Shown: piece by piece, positions 1-6,105 of the stretch
How the letters are laid out: each line of letters opens with the position of its first letter
Position numbering within the stretch: the first letter of the stretch is position 1
From: Candidatus Cloacimonadota bacterium
GTDB lineage: Bacteria; Cloacimonadota; Cloacimonadia; Cloacimonadales; TCS61
Direction: 5' to 3'
Assembly: GCA_027064945.1 (NCBI GenBank)
Contig: JAMOPB010000430.1
Coordinates: 1 to 7,393, forward strand
Length of the DNA: 7,393 nucleotides
Program-made: the position numbers and the translations under genes
Notes under the pieces: model-generated
Told to the model about the DNA's origin: nothing
What the model saw: only the letters and a program-made list of their open reading frames with translations
The model's database searches: none

Positions 1-504
1 GTTTATGTTGTTTTCCCAAGATTTAGCGAAGAACAAAATTCATCTATGTTAATTGGAATAGTATATTTTATTATTTTTATCATATCAGCATTTTCAGCAA
101 GGAATGCAAATTGGTTCAAAAATCTTTTTCATAATAATAAAGCAGCAATCGATTACAGCTTTATTTTAGGAATTTTATTCATTCTGCTAAGCGGAGTATT
201 ATATGTTGTTAATTTGCAAGTTTTATCTGTGATCTTACTGATTTTAATGTATTCTTTGCAAAATTTCCGCAGACCTATAAATGTTGATTTGATTACAGAA
301 TCTATTCCTTCCAAAATAATGGCATCCGGTTTATCTGCAGAATCTCAATTGAAAACTGTTGTTATTGCAATTCTTTCCCCTATTATGGGATGGTTGGCAG
401 ATAAATTTGGTATTGGGTTTGGCTTGATTGGAATAGCTATAATCTTAATGCTAATATCACCTTTTGCTTTGGTAAGAAAGAAAAAAAAGTTGGAGGAACT
501 ATGA
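1..504 (+). CDS. MFS-type membrane transporter, C-terminal part (cut by window start)
   Basis: The reading frame is open from base 1, giving the last 167 residues of a longer protein; the true start lies outside the window. I see about five hydrophobic stretches: roughly residues 16-33, 48-65, 66-84, 115-133 and 140-160 of the visible part. A Lys/Glu-rich cytoplasmic tail follows. The segment GWLADKFG near residues 131-138 resembles the Gly-x3-Asp-Lys/Arg-x-Gly loop of the major facilitator superfamily. The QNFRRPI segment before it is a loop type often seen in MFS permeases. It is therefore probably the C-terminal half of an MFS permease in the inner membrane. The substrate cannot be read from this fragment. 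The stop overlaps the start of the nitroreductase gene (ATGA at 501-504), so the two are probably co-transcribed and coupled. Other polytopic transporter families are not fully excluded. Confidence 0.75.
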   Translation, partial: VYVVFPRFSEEQNSSMLIGIVYFIIFIISAFSARNANWFKNLFHNNKAAIDYSFILGILFILLSGVLYVVNLQVLSVILLILMYSLQNFRRPINVDLITESIPSKIMASGLSAESQLKTVVIAILSPIMGWLADKFGIGFGLIGIAIILMLISPFALVRKKKKLEEL

Positions 505-1070
505 TAAAAGATTTAGTAAGAAGGAACAGAAGTTACCGCAGATTTGATAGCAAATATAAAATTACGGAAGAGCAGTTAAAAGATTTAGTTAATTTAGCAC
601 GTTTATCTGCTTCTGCAGCCAATTTACAACCGCTAAGATATGGCATTGTAAATGGAGAATCTTGTGAAAAAGTATTTCCGAATTTAGCATGGGCAGGGTA
701 TCTATCCGATTGGAATGGACCCGATGTTCATGAACGCCCAACTGCTTACATTATCCTAATGAAAGATGCTCAAATTAATAATTTTGTATCTGTGGATGCC
801 GGAATTGCCTGCCAATCAATTCTACTTGGAGCTACAGAGCTCGGATTGGGCGGATGTATATTTGCAAGTATCAAAAGAGATAATTTAAAAAAAGAATTGC
901 ATATTTCCAAAGAGATAGAAATTTTGTATATCATAGCTTTAGGAAAACCTGTGGAAAAGGTTGTATTAGAAGAGGTAGGCAAAGATGGGAATATAAAATA
1001 TTGGAGAGATGAGGAAGGAAAACATCATGTTCCAAAAAGGAAATTGGAAGATATAATAACTAAATTTTAA
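501..1070 (+). CDS. Nitroreductase family FMN-dependent oxidoreductase
   Basis: This 189-residue protein has the size and motif order of a compact single-domain nitroreductase, a homodimeric cytoplasmic flavoprotein that uses NAD(P)H. Visible signatures are the N-terminal RRNRSYRRF (residues 7-15), where family members bind FMN phosphate, and SASAANLQPL (36-45), the equivalent of the usual PSAxNxQPW. There is also a central helix DAGIACQSILLGATELGLGG (99-118) and ALGKPVEK (146-153), matching the usual GYP/GKP-x-E close. The C-terminal tail KYWRDEEGKHHVPKR matches a common short-nitroreductase subgroup. GGAGG at 492-496 is 4 bases from the ATG, and the start overlaps the upstream transporter stop. 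The natural substrate (nitroaromatic, quinone, enone or flavin) cannot be inferred. No clear GC-rich terminator follows. Confidence 0.92.
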   Translation: MIKDLVRRNRSYRRFDSKYKITEEQLKDLVNLARLSASAANLQPLRYGIVNGESCEKVFPNLAWAGYLSDWNGPDVHERPTAYIILMKDAQINNFVSVDAGIACQSILLGATELGLGGCIFASIKRDNLKKELHISKEIEILYIIALGKPVEKVVLEEVGKDGNIKYWRDEEGKHHVPKRKLEDIITKF

Positions 1071-1229
1071 TTTTTTAAATAGTTGTTGGGGTTTTCTTAA
1101 AAATTGCAAAATCAAGAAAGTAAGAACTAATAAAGAATAAATAATATTTCCTAACTTCTTCTTATAAAAAGAACTAATGTGTACCGATGTGACATATAAA
1201 TTTTTCTAAAAAAAAGAAGATGAAATTGT

Positions 1230-1241
1230 TGGAATATTCCA
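1230..1241. promoter_or_regulatory. 12-bp perfect palindrome, candidate operator
   Basis: TGGAATATTCCA reads identically on both strands and lies immediately upstream of the TTTGACAA element. An outer pair, ATTGT (1225-1229) and ACAAT (1246-1250), adds a second, offset inverted repeat. Position and symmetry suit a binding site for a dimeric regulator of the downstream oxidoreductase operon. The regulator cannot be named, and no second copy was noticed in the window. Confidence 0.4.
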
Positions 1242-1277
1242 TTTGACAATATGAGATTCAATATTTGTTTTTACTTT
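1242..1277 (+). promoter_or_regulatory. Candidate promoter of the oxidoreductase operon
   Basis: TTGACA (1243-1248) is a perfect sigma-70 -35 hexamer, preceded by T to give TTTGACAA at 1242-1249. No good TATAAT occurs at the usual 16-18 bp; the best downstream box is TACTTT at 1272-1277, which is 22 bp after TTTGACAA. The same TTTGACAA-N22-TAnnTT layout precedes the LpoB-family gene, which supports a lineage-specific promoter. The -10 assignment is uncertain. Confidence 0.4.
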
Positions 1278-1297
1278 AAAATGAAACAAAACTAATA

Positions 1298-1303
1298 AAG
1301 GAG
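1298..1303 (+). promoter_or_regulatory. Ribosome binding site of the delta subunit gene
   Basis: AAGGAG lies 5 bases before the ATG at 1309 and fixes the start of the first gene in the operon. Confidence 0.8.
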
Positions 1304-1308
1304 ATATT

Positions 1309-1512
1309 ATGGCAAGAATGACAGTAGATCCGGAATATTGTAAGGGATGTGGGCTTTGTATACCAGCGTGTCCACAACACATTATCGAGTTTTCAAAAAA
1401 CATTAATTCAAAAGGCTATCACTATGCTGAGTGTATAGATCAAGAAAAATGTATTGCATGTAAATTATGTTATGTTACATGTCCTGACGTAGCTATTACA
1501 ATCGAAAAATAA
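1309..1512 (+). CDS. korD: 2-oxoacid:ferredoxin oxidoreductase delta subunit (2x[4Fe-4S] ferredoxin)
   Basis: This 67-residue protein is almost entirely a bacterial dicluster ferredoxin. C11-x2-C14-x2-C17-x3-C21-P forms the first cluster motif and C48-x2-C51-x2-C54-x3-C58-P the second; C42 is an additional cysteine outside both motifs. In the four-subunit VOR/KOR enzymes this small subunit carries electrons from the beta-subunit cluster to soluble ferredoxin. It is the first gene of a delta-alpha-beta-gamma operon, and the alpha start follows 13 bases after its stop. The symbol follows KEGG usage for 2-oxoglutarate enzymes (korD); if the enzyme prefers branched-chain 2-oxoacids, vorD would be the equivalent name. 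The fold is certain; the subunit role rests on gene order. Confidence 0.93.
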   Translation: MARMTVDPEYCKGCGLCIPACPQHIIEFSKNINSKGYHYAECIDQEKCIACKLCYVTCPDVAITIEK

Positions 1513-1525
1513 AGTTGGAGGAAAA

Positions 1526-2608
1526 ATGGGCGAAAAAGTTTTAATGAAAGGAAACGAAGCAGTTGCTGAAGCCGCTATTAGAGCAGGTTGTAGATTATAC
1601 TTCGCATATCCTATTACCCCACAAAGTGAATTGATAGAATATATGGCAAAAATGATGCCGAAAAACAATGGAACATTCTTACAAGCTGAAAGTGAAGTTG
1701 CTGCAATTAATATGGTCTATGGTGCTGCAGGTTGTGGTCGTAGAGTAATGACTTCTTCATCTTCACCAGGTATATCTTTGAAAATGGAAGGTATTTCCTA
1801 TTTAGCAGGTGCTAATTTACCATCTGTGATTGTTAACGTTCAACGTGGCGGTCCTGGTCTTGGTGATATTCAGCCTGCTCAAGGAGATTATTTCCAAGCG
1901 ACTAAAGGCGGGGGACACGGAGATTATCGTCTTATCGTTTTAGCACCAAGCAGTGTGCAAGAATTCGCTGACTCAGCATCAGATGCTTTTGATTTAGCAG
2001 ACAAATATCGTATTCCTGTAATGATTCTTTCAGATGGTCTTTTAGGTCAAATGATGGAACCTGTGGAATTCAAGCCTGCAAAAACTGAAGAAGAATTAAA
2101 AAAATTAGATGAACAACATTTAGATTGGGCTATGCATCAAAACCAGCCTGAGCCTAATCATCATCATCATGAAATTAATTCATTGGAAATTGATCCTAAA
2201 GAATTAGAAAAACATGTTCTTAGATTAGAAGAAAAATATAAATTGATCGAGAAAAATGAAATTAGATACGAAGAATATAGCGTTGAAGAAGATAATGAAA
2301 TTCTTTGCGTTGCATTTGGAACCGCTTCTAGAATTGTAAAATCAGCTATTGATCAATTACGTGAAGAAGGCAAGAAAATTGGTTTAATCAGACCAATCAC
2401 AGTATGGCCTTATCCTTATGAAGCTATTGAAAAAGCTCTTACTGAAAATGTGAAAAAAGTTATTGTATTCGAACTCAATCTTGGTCAAATGGTTGAAGAT
2501 GTTCGCCTTGCCGTAAACGGTAAAGTGCCTGTAGAATTTATGGGCAAAGTTGGCGGTGTTGTCTTTACTCCTGAAGAAGTAAAAACTAAGATTGAAGAGA
2601 ATTTATAG
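1526..2608 (+). CDS. vorB: 2-oxoacid:ferredoxin oxidoreductase alpha subunit (VorB/KorA type)
   Basis: This 360-residue protein carries the pyrimidine-binding domain (about 1-180) and the transketolase C-terminal-like domain (about 255-360) of 2-oxoacid oxidoreductases. Visible signatures are MKGNEAVAEAAIRAGC near the start, YPITPQSE (28-35) with the family's conserved Thr for substrate and TPP contacts, and AESE (54-57). TSSSSPGISLK (76-86), QRGGPGLGDIQPAQGDY (106-122) and RPITVWPYP (289-297) follow. The N-terminal wording closely matches proteins annotated as 3-methyl-2-oxobutanoate dehydrogenase subunit VorB, and the length fits. With beta it forms the active site that turns a 2-oxoacid plus CoA into acyl-CoA and CO2. 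The linker between domains (about 184-255) is charged and contains four consecutive histidines (212-215). GGAGG at 1517-1521 sets the start. Branched-chain 2-oxoacid versus 2-oxoglutarate specificity cannot be settled from sequence alone. Confidence 0.94.
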   Translation: MGEKVLMKGNEAVAEAAIRAGCRLYFAYPITPQSELIEYMAKMMPKNNGTFLQAESEVAAINMVYGAAGCGRRVMTSSSSPGISLKMEGISYLAGANLPSVIVNVQRGGPGLGDIQPAQGDYFQATKGGGHGDYRLIVLAPSSVQEFADSASDAFDLADKYRIPVMILSDGLLGQMMEPVEFKPAKTEEELKKLDEQHLDWAMHQNQPEPNHHHHEINSLEIDPKELEKHVLRLEEKYKLIEKNEIRYEEYSVEEDNEILCVAFGTASRIVKSAIDQLREEGKKIGLIRPITVWPYPYEAIEKALTENVKKVIVFELNLGQMVEDVRLAVNGKVPVEFMGKVGGVVFTPEEVKTKIEENL

Positions 2609-2616
2609 GAGGCAAG

Positions 2617-3369
2617 ATGGAAACTATAGCAACCAGACCAAAATCACTTACTGATCTTCAGTTTACATATTGTCCCGGCTGTCTGCATGGTGTTGCTCAC
2701 CGCTTAATTGCAGAAGTGATGGACGAGCTTGATATGCGCGACAACATGATGGGAGTAGCTCCTGTTGGATGTAGTGTGTTTGCATACAAATTTTTTAATT
2801 GCGACATGGCAGAAGCAGCTCATGGAAGAGCTCCTGCAGTTGCAACAGGCATGAAAAGAGCACGTCCTGATATGCATGTATTTACATATCAAGGAGATGG
2901 TGACCTTGCTGCTATCGGTACTGCTGAAATTATTCATGCTGCAAATAGGGGCGAAAATATTACTACTTTCTTTGTAAATAATGCAATTTATGGTATGACA
3001 GGTGGTCAAATGGCTCCTACCACAATACCGGGAATGAAAACTTCTACATCTCCTTATGGAAGAGATGCTTCTGATGTTGGTTATCCAATTAAAGTTTCAG
3101 AATTGCTTGCTTCACTTGATGCACCATATTATATTGAACGTGTTTCATTACTTACACCAAAAGATATCATCAAAGCTAAGAAAGCGGTAAAAAAAGCTCT
3201 TCTATATAATAAAGAAGGACGTGGGTTTACATTTGTAGAATTTATTTCAACTTGCCCAACTAACTGGGGACTTGATGCTCTTGAAAGTAGAGATTGGGCT
3301 ATTGAAAATATGTTACCATATTTCCCAATAGGAGTATATCGTGATAAATCTGCTGAGGAGGGAAAATAA
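2617..3369 (+). CDS. korB: 2-oxoacid:ferredoxin oxidoreductase beta subunit (TPP-binding)
   Basis: This 250-residue protein binds thiamine diphosphate and one [4Fe-4S] cluster. The TPP/Mg site is GDGD (93-96) followed about 25 residues later by VNNAIYGMTGGQ (120-131). The cysteines that hold the cluster in the family are visible as CPGC (C19, C22), GCS (C52) and STCP (C213). The segment AHGRAPAVATGMKRARPD (68-85) is a typical beta-subunit stretch. It receives the electron pair during oxidative decarboxylation and passes it to the delta ferredoxin. TAGGAGG (2606-2612) overlaps the alpha stop codon and sets the start at 2617. Its own stop overlaps the gamma start by one base (TAATG). Length and cysteine pattern fit KOR/VOR beta subunits and lack the extra C-terminal domain of longer pyruvate enzymes. 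The name korB is a class label; the substrate is open. Confidence 0.95.
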   Translation: METIATRPKSLTDLQFTYCPGCLHGVAHRLIAEVMDELDMRDNMMGVAPVGCSVFAYKFFNCDMAEAAHGRAPAVATGMKRARPDMHVFTYQGDGDLAAIGTAEIIHAANRGENITTFFVNNAIYGMTGGQMAPTTIPGMKTSTSPYGRDASDVGYPIKVSELLASLDAPYYIERVSLLTPKDIIKAKKAVKKALLYNKEGRGFTFVEFISTCPTNWGLDALESRDWAIENMLPYFPIGVYRDKSAEEGK

Positions 3370-3905
3370 TGAAATATGAAATTATTAGTTCTGGCTTTGG
3401 TGGACAAGGCGCTCTTACAATAGGGAAATTCATTGCTAAAGCAGCAATGAAAGAAGGAAAACATGTTTCATGGTTACCATCATATGGTCCTGAGATGCGT
3501 GGTGGAACTGCAAATGTATCTGCAGTTATTTCAGATAAAATGATAGCATCTCCAATTGTTTCTTTTCCTGATATATTAATTGCACTTAATCAGCCTTCAA
3601 TCGATAAATTCGGTGTTGATTTGAAGGAAGGCGGATTGATGATTATTAATACTGATATGTGCCCTAAAGGCACAGATAGAACTGATGTTGATGTTGTTGC
3701 TGTTCCAATGAATCAAATTGCAAAAGAGATCGGAAACACTAAAGTTCTTAATATGATTGCAATTGGCATTATTATTGGAAAAAAGAATTTGATCAAATAT
3801 GAGACTATTGAAGCAGACCTTACTGCTTTCTTGGAAAAGAAAAATCCGGAACTTTTGAAAGCTAATTTGTTAGCAATTCAAAAAGGAATGGAACTCGCAA
3901 AGTAG
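3369..3905 (+). CDS. korC: 2-oxoacid:ferredoxin oxidoreductase gamma subunit
   Basis: This 178-residue protein is the gamma subunit of the complex, the domain linked to coenzyme A binding in the pyruvate:ferredoxin oxidoreductase superfamily. Typical family segments are SGFGGQG (8-14) with the glycine-rich loop, the helix ALTIGKFIAKAAMKEGK that follows, and SYGPEMRGGTANVSAV (38-53), which is strongly conserved in gamma subunits. The remainder (DILIALNQPSIDKF, about 68-81, and NMIAIGIIIGKK, about 128-139) also fits. The start overlaps the beta stop by one base (TAATG), and GAGGAGGG just upstream serves as ribosome site, so beta and gamma should be made in equal amounts. It is the last gene of the operon; a strong terminator follows 22 bases after the stop. 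Confidence 0.95.
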   Translation: MKYEIISSGFGGQGALTIGKFIAKAAMKEGKHVSWLPSYGPEMRGGTANVSAVISDKMIASPIVSFPDILIALNQPSIDKFGVDLKEGGLMIINTDMCPKGTDRTDVDVVAVPMNQIAKEIGNTKVLNMIAIGIIIGKKNLIKYETIEADLTAFLEKKNPELLKANLLAIQKGMELAK

Positions 3906-3927
3906 ATATTTGAAAAAATAAATCATC

Positions 3928-3954
3928 TCCCACCTTCGGGTGGGATTTTTTTTT
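3928..3954 (+). terminator. Rho-independent terminator of the oxidoreductase operon
   Basis: TCCCACC (3928-3934), loop TTCG (3935-3938) and GGTGGGA (3939-3945) form a 7-bp perfect stem with a C(UUCG)G tetraloop. Nine T residues follow (3946-3954). This is a textbook strong intrinsic terminator and separates the oxidoreductase genes from the lipoprotein genes. Confidence 0.95.
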
Positions 3955-3956
3955 GG

Positions 3957-3992
3957 TTTGACAAAACAAATCATTTATTTGATTTATATATT
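3957..3992 (+). promoter_or_regulatory. Candidate promoter of the LpoB-family gene
   Basis: TTTGACAA (3957-3964) contains a perfect TTGACA -35 hexamer and begins two bases after the T-tract of the preceding terminator. Downstream -10 choices are GATTTA (3981-3986, 17-bp spacing from TTGACA) or TATATT (3987-3992). The latter gives the same TTTGACAA-N22-TAnnTT layout as upstream of the oxidoreductase operon. A promoter here is expected because the terminator isolates this gene. Confidence 0.6.
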
Positions 3993-4005
3993 ATCCAAAA
4001 AAAAC

Positions 4006-4012
4006 AAAGAGG
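4006..4012 (+). promoter_or_regulatory. Ribosome binding site deciding the start at 4018
   Basis: AAAGAGG lies 5 bases before ATG 4018. An in-frame GTG at 3940 would put the start inside the upstream terminator hairpin and spoil the signal peptide, so 4018 is preferred. Confidence 0.8.
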
Positions 4013-4017
4013 TTTGT

Positions 4018-4614
4018 ATGAAAAAGTTAATATTATTATTTTTTGTTGCAGTACTGATGTTTTCAGGTTGTGCAACTACTTCAGTAACTAGAACTGCTGC
4101 TGATTCAACTACCGATTTAAGTGGTAGATGGAATGATACTGATAGTAGAATGGTAGCAGAGCAAATGGTAAAAGAACTTATTTATCGCCCTTGGTTATCA
4201 GATTTCTTAATGGAAAATGATGAAAAGCCGGTTGTAATTGTAGGCAATATCCGTAATCGTAGTAGCGAACATATCGATACATCGGTTTTTATAAAAGATA
4301 TTGAGCGCGAATTGATTAATAGTGGAAAAGTTACTTTTGTTGCTACAAGTAAAGAAAGAAAAGAAGTAATTGAAGAAAGATTACATCAACAAGGTCATGC
4401 AAGCGTTGAAACAGCGGCTAGTATTGCTCAAGAGACCGGAGCAGATTTTATGCTTATCGGAGAAATATCATCAATCACCGATGCTATCGAAGGAACTAAG
4501 GCAGTTTTCTATCAGGTGGATTTGGAATTAGTAAATATCGAAACCAATGAAAAAGTTTGGATGGGAAATAAAAAAATCAAAAAAGTAATTTCACGTTCAA
4601 AAACAAAATGGTAG
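4018..4614 (+). CDS. lpoB: LpoB-family lipoprotein (penicillin-binding protein activator-like)
   Basis: This 198-residue protein starts MKKLILLFFVAVLMFSGC: a two-lysine n-region, a hydrophobic core and a lipobox (FSGC) with C18 as the lipid-modified residue. Alanine at +2 does not match the inner-membrane retention signal Asp, so the outer membrane is likely. The stretch DLSGRWNDTDSRMVAEQM (33-50) is characteristic of the LpoB family. It is followed by an alpha/beta domain from about 70 (VVIVGNIRNRSSEHID; FIKDIERELINSGKVTF; GADFMLIGEISS; YQVDLELVNIETNEKVW). In E. coli, LpoB reaches through the wall to activate the synthase PBP1B. Here the linker after the cysteine is short and not proline-rich, and no PBP gene is near, so that partner is unproven. 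The fold is also related to CsgG-type periplasmic domains. It has its own promoter and is followed by a weak terminator. Confidence 0.85.
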   Translation: MKKLILLFFVAVLMFSGCATTSVTRTAADSTTDLSGRWNDTDSRMVAEQMVKELIYRPWLSDFLMENDEKPVVIVGNIRNRSSEHIDTSVFIKDIERELINSGKVTFVATSKERKEVIEERLHQQGHASVETAASIAQETGADFMLIGEISSITDAIEGTKAVFYQVDLELVNIETNEKVWMGNKKIKKVISRSKTKW

Positions 4615-4633
4615 AAATGTTTTGAATTAATCT

Positions 4634-4674
4634 AATATTCTGATTTCATGAAATTGAGATCAGAATATTTTTTT
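4634..4674 (+). terminator. AT-rich terminator or attenuator between lipoprotein genes
   Basis: AATATTCTGAT (4634-4644) pairs perfectly with ATCAGAATATT (4659-4669), an 11-bp stem around a 14-base loop that itself contains TTCATGAA. A run of seven T residues (4668-4674) overlaps the stem end. The ribosome site of the next gene begins three bases later, so there is no room for a new promoter between them. Partial read-through from the LpoB-family gene, or a promoter inside it, is needed. The stem has only three G-C pairs, so termination may be partial. Confidence 0.7.
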
Positions 4675-4676
4675 GT

Positions 4677-4682
4677 GGGAGG
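4677..4682 (+). promoter_or_regulatory. Ribosome binding site deciding the start at 4687
   Basis: GGGAGG lies 4 bases before ATG 4687. The in-frame ATG at 4648 sits in the loop of the upstream hairpin, has no ribosome site, and would put 13 polar residues ahead of the signal peptide. Confidence 0.85.
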
Positions 4683-4686
4683 ATTT

Positions 4687-6075
4687 ATGAAGAAGATATT
4701 ATTATTACTAATAATTTTCAGCATGCTAATTGGTTGCGCAAGCATGAAAACAGCAACCGGACAATTTGATGGTATTAATGAAATTTTGGCTCAATCAGAT
4801 TATGCAACAGCTTTGATGAGAATTGAAGCAGCAAAAGAAACTGGATACACTAAGAAAGATAAAGTTCTTTATTATTTGGATGCCGGAATGTTGAATTTTT
4901 ATGCCGGTAATTATGGAAAAAGCAACGAACTTTTAGAAAAAGCTGAGATAGCAATTGAAGAAAATTATACTAAAAGTGTTTCCAAAGCTGCTACTTCGTT
5001 ATTGTTAAATGACAATGCCTTAGAATATTTTGGTGAAGATTATGAAAATATTTATCTAAATATTTTTAAAGCTCTGAATTACTTGGAGCTTGGATCGTTT
5101 GACGATGCTTATGTTGAAATTCGTAAGATAGATGAGAAAATGAAATTATTAGAAGATAAATATGATAAACTTTCTAAAGGAATCAACAAAAATAAAGATG
5201 CAAAAATAAAAGTAAAACCGGGGAAATTAAAATTTCATAACGACGCTTTAGGTAGATACCTTAGCTTGTTGATATATCGCGCAGAAGGGAAATATGACGA
5301 TGCCAGAATAGATTTGGATAAATTAAAAAATGCGTGGAAAACTCAAGCACAAATTTATGATTTTGCTCCTCCTAAAACCGATACTTTCCTAAATAATAAC
5401 GGGAAAGCAAAGATAGATTTTTTAGCTTTCACTGGAACTTCACCCTATAAAAAAGCCAAAACTTTGTATATTCATACATTAGAAAATACTGTAATTATTG
5501 CTAATAGCGAGCAATCCGGACAGGGGAAATCTAAGCTAAACGATATTGATTCTTTTAATTGGTATGGAATTACACCGGATCTGCATTTTAAATTCCAATT
5601 ACCTTATCTTTATGTAAATAAAAGTAAAGTTAAGCAGATTCGAGTAAAAGTAGATGGGAAAGATATGGGAAAATTACAGTTGCTTGAATCTTTGAACAAT
5701 GTTGCAAAAGCAACTTATAAAGTAAAAGAACCTATTATTTATGTGAAAACAATTACCAGAACAGTAATCAAAGGTTTAGCTTCTCACAAAGCAAAGGGGG
5801 AGATGGATAAAAAAATATCTAATCCACTTTTAGCTGCAGCTGCTAAATTTGCTACGGATATGGCAGTGGATTCTACCGAAAATGCAGATCTTAGAATTGC
5901 CAGATTTTTTCCTGCTTTAGCATTTATCGGAGAAATTGAAGTTGATCCAGGGGTACATGATATTGAAGTAGAATTCTACGGAGCAAACAACACTTTGCTT
6001 TTGGTTGAGGAATATACTCAAGTAGATTTGCAAGCAGGTGGATTAAATCTAATAAAATCTTATTATTTGCAGTAA
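4687..6075 (+). CDS. COG3014-type lipoprotein with TPR-like N-terminal half
   Basis: This 462-residue protein begins MKKILLLLIIFSMLIGC, a clear lipoprotein signal with lipobox LIGC, acylated C17 and Ala at +2 (outer-membrane type). Three helical pairs resembling tetratricopeptide repeats are visible. They lie around 60-87 (YYLDAGMLNFYAGNYGKSNE), 123-150 (ALNYLELGSFDDAYVEIRKI) and 189-214 (YLSLLIYRAEGKYDDARIDL). A lysine-rich linker (162-183) lies between the second and third. The C-terminal half (about 245-460) looks beta-rich and ends with ADLRIARFFPALAFIGEIEV (400-419), then PGVHDIEVEFYG, a pattern I associate with the COG3014 family. No enzymatic motif is visible; a scaffold role in the periplasm is inference. 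Such proteins are known to me beside LpoB-family genes in other diderms, which supports a shared task. It is 30 bases from the next gene, with no terminator between. Confidence 0.78.
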   Translation: MKKILLLLIIFSMLIGCASMKTATGQFDGINEILAQSDYATALMRIEAAKETGYTKKDKVLYYLDAGMLNFYAGNYGKSNELLEKAEIAIEENYTKSVSKAATSLLLNDNALEYFGEDYENIYLNIFKALNYLELGSFDDAYVEIRKIDEKMKLLEDKYDKLSKGINKNKDAKIKVKPGKLKFHNDALGRYLSLLIYRAEGKYDDARIDLDKLKNAWKTQAQIYDFAPPKTDTFLNNNGKAKIDFLAFTGTSPYKKAKTLYIHTLENTVIIANSEQSGQGKSKLNDIDSFNWYGITPDLHFKFQLPYLYVNKSKVKQIRVKVDGKDMGKLQLLESLNNVAKATYKVKEPIIYVKTITRTVIKGLASHKAKGEMDKKISNPLLAAAAKFATDMAVDSTENADLRIARFFPALAFIGEIEVDPGVHDIEVEFYGANNTLLLVEEYTQVDLQAGGLNLIKSYYLQ

Positions 6076-6094
6076 ACAATTATGATTAAAAATT

Positions 6095-6098
6095 GGAG
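6095..6098 (+). promoter_or_regulatory. Ribosome binding site deciding the start at 6106
   Basis: GGAG lies 7 bases before ATG 6106. The in-frame ATG at 6082 has no ribosome site and would add a charged octapeptide in front of the signal peptide. Confidence 0.75.
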
Positions 6099-6105
6099 AA
6101 TATTT

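Larger units (their letters stand above)
1071..1308 (+). other. Leader region between nitroreductase and oxidoreductase operon
   Basis: This 238-base stretch is very AT-rich and holds no plausible gene. The nitroreductase message seems to end here without a GC-rich terminator hairpin; only weak A/T dyads are visible, such as TTTCTT and AAGAAA around 1094-1117. The downstream end contains a perfect palindrome (1230-1241), a TTTGACAA element (1242-1249), a TACTTT box (1272-1277) and the ribosome site of the first oxidoreductase gene. It is therefore most likely the promoter and control region of that operon. Confidence 0.6.

Noticed and set aside
770..982. Open frame on the - strand inside the nitroreductase gene
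   Set aside because: Shadow of a well-supported gene; no ribosome site or recognisable protein.
1071..1140. Possible terminator after the nitroreductase gene
   Set aside because: Only weak A/T pairings such as TTTCTT/AAGAAA, without a GC stem followed by a T-tract.
1178..1198. CRP/FNR-like half-sites around TGTGTACCGATGTGACA
   Set aside because: The two halves are not a proper inverted repeat; only outer TGT/ACA match, which is expected by chance.
1206..1403. Open frame on the - strand across the leader and the delta ferredoxin gene
   Set aside because: Overlaps a certain ferredoxin gene and the promoter region, and the product has no recognisable features.
2159..2170. Histidine run as an engineered tag
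   Set aside because: Only four residues, internal to a domain linker and surrounded by native family sequence.
2704..3009. Cysteine- and histidine-rich open frame (101 residues) on the - strand
   Set aside because: The composition arises from antisense reading of the beta-subunit gene; it looks zinc-finger-like only by chance spacing.
3129..3464. Open frame of 111 residues on the - strand
   Set aside because: Antisense to the conserved beta/gamma junction, with no ribosome site of its own.
3940..4017. N-terminal extension of the LpoB-family protein from GTG 3940
   Set aside because: It would be translated from inside a terminator hairpin, upstream of the likely promoter, and would bury the signal peptide.
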